Below are positions 63,327 through 64,000 of a DNA stretch of 64,000 nucleotides, in pieces. The DNA comes from DATKWD01 sp963704815 (GTDB lineage: Bacteria; Actinomycetota; Acidimicrobiia; Acidimicrobiales; Salinilacustritrichaceae): assembly GCA_963704815.1 (NCBI GenBank), contig CAVPHU010000001.1, positions 62,001-126,000 of the forward strand. Reading direction: 5' to 3'. The position numbers were made by a program, and so were the translations under genes. The stretch's first letter is position 1, and each line of letters starts with the position of its first letter. The notes below the pieces were generated by a model. That model saw only the letters and a list, made by a program, of their open reading frames with translations, ran no database searches and was not told the origin of the DNA.

Positions 63327-63521
63327 ATGCCCAAGATGAAGAGTCACAAGGCGTCCCACAAGCGCTTCCGCAAGACCGGGAGCGGCAAGATCATGCGGCG
63401 CGGGGGCAACCGGCTGCACAAGTCCGAGCATCGCCCCACCCGGGTCATGAAGCGTCGCGAGACCGACCAGGAGGCGTCCGCCGCCGACCAGCCTCGCCTC
63501 AAGCGACTGCTCGAGAGCTGA
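63327..63521 (+). CDS. rpmI: 50S ribosomal protein L35
   Basis: The 64-residue basic protein reads MPKMKSHKASHKRFRKTGSG, the canonical L35 start. It has AAGGAG nine bases upstream. Order infC-rpmI-rplT is universal in bacteria. Confidence 0.97.
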   Translation: MPKMKSHKASHKRFRKTGSGKIMRRGGNRLHKSEHRPTRVMKRRETDQEASAADQPRLKRLLES

Positions 63522-63564
63522 GCAGCGCAGTCCGTTTTCGTTCGAACTGAAGAAGGAGTCACCG

Positions 63565-63945
63565 ATGGCCAGAGTCAAGCGCGGTGTCAACAAGAAGAAG
63601 AGTCACAAGAAGGTGCTCAATCGCGCCAAGGGCTACTACGGCAACAAGAGCCGAAGCTTCCGTGCCGCGAACGAGCAGGTCATGCACAGTGGGCAGTACG
63701 CCTTCCGCGACCGCCGGGCCCGCAAGGGCCAGATGCGGCGACTGTGGATCCAGCGCATCAACGCCGGGTGCCGCCAACACGACCTCAGCTACAGCCGGTT
63801 CATCGCCGGCCTGCGGCTCGCCGAGATCGAGGTCGATCGCAAGGTGCTCGCCGACCTCGCCGTCACCGACGAGGCGACCTTCGGGTCCCTGGTCGAGACG
63901 GCGAAGGCCGCCCTCGAGGCCGCTCCGGTCGAAGCCAGCGCCTGA
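63565..63945 (+). CDS. rplT: 50S ribosomal protein L20
   Basis: L20 binds 23S rRNA early in 50S assembly and controls its operon in many bacteria. The 126-residue protein has MARVKRGVNKKKSHKKVLNR, AKGYYGNKSRSFRAANEQVM and RRLWIQRINAGCRQ. AAGGAG precedes the ATG. The last 55 bases of the window hold no assignable gene. Confidence 0.97.
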   Translation: MARVKRGVNKKKSHKKVLNRAKGYYGNKSRSFRAANEQVMHSGQYAFRDRRARKGQMRRLWIQRINAGCRQHDLSYSRFIAGLRLAEIEVDRKVLADLAVTDEATFGSLVETAKAALEAAPVEASA

Positions 63946-64000
63946 AACCTGAAACCGGCGCCCCGTGCCGACCATGCTGCGGGCCCCGATCGGTCTCAAG

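Noticed and set aside
63946..64000. Start of another gene after rplT (GTG 63965 or ATG 63974)
   Set aside because: Only 9-12 codons are visible before the window ends, without a ribosome-binding site; too little to call.

Overview
The window is high-GC, gene-dense bacterial DNA of the Actinomycetota type. Supporting signs are the mIHF-gmk-rpoZ-coaBC-metK-priA-def-fmt-rsmB order, a WS/DGAT acyltransferase, a PriA without an ATPase site, PduO, many GTG starts and many apparently leaderless promoters. The overall look fits class Acidimicrobiia (Ilumatobacter-like), but that rank is an inference from gene order and protein style. No tRNA, rRNA, CRISPR array, transposase or phage gene was seen; this is chromosomal core-genome territory.

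Layout. 0-10.9 kb: secD (partial)-secF-apt-relA, hisS-aspS, a PduO adenosyltransferase, a small anchored protein and rarA. 10.9-13.8 kb (minus): a ProA-like dehydrogenase and a WS/DGAT enzyme. 13.9-20.1 kb: alaS-ruvX-mltG-aroE and a DUF4388 gene. 20.1-24.6 kb: a tRNA-queuosine-mannosyltransferase-like protein (minus), modABC and a prepilin peptidase. 24.7-31.1 kb: aroC-aroK-aroB-aroQ-pepP, efp, a nusB-HAD fusion and a GNAT. 31.1-40.8 kb: the complete pyrR-pyrB-pyrC-carA-carB-pyrD-pyrF operon behind a PyrR-binding loop and terminator hairpin. 40.9-50.2 kb: mihF, gmk, rpoZ, coaBC, metK, priA, a methyltransferase, def-fmt-rsmB and an anchored protein. 50.2-52.8 kb: an SGNH hydrolase and an IPNS-like oxygenase (minus), then mogA. 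52.8-56.7 kb: an FMN riboswitch followed by ribD-ribE-ribBA-ribH and a hisG remnant. 56.7-62.5 kb: a cold-shock-like protein, a GH3 glycosidase, metY, an enoyl-CoA hydratase and a DUF1844 protein. 62.5-64 kb: infC-rpmI-rplT.

Most unusual feature. Genes inside operons here usually abut through ATGA or GTGA stop-start overlaps. At several junctions a GC-rich repeat has been inserted into that overlap, and in nearly every case it carries a small ORF that starts on the upstream ATGA/GTGA and stops on the downstream ATGA/GTGA. The extreme case is the 659-bp pyrR-pyrB gap. Seven repeat copies there form an unbroken chain of coupled small ORFs from the pyrR stop to the pyrB start. Related copies sit at secD-secF, carA-carB and coaBC-metK. 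Bare micro-ORFs of 5, 6 and 10 codons do the same at aroB-aroQ, pyrC-carA and carB-pyrD. I suggest a repeat family that tolerates or preserves translational coupling; this is an inference from reading frames only.

Other points. The pyr leader joins a consensus PyrR loop to a terminator inside the possible pyrR coding start. infC has no ATG/GTG/TTG start and most likely begins at ATA. Six genes (proA-like, mltG, SGNH, IPNS-like, ribBA, ribH) each carry one frameshift of the same sign (+1 nt), so sequencing or assembly error must be considered. hisG lacks its middle and its C-terminus. About a dozen genes have a TANNNT box 6-11 nt before the start codon.
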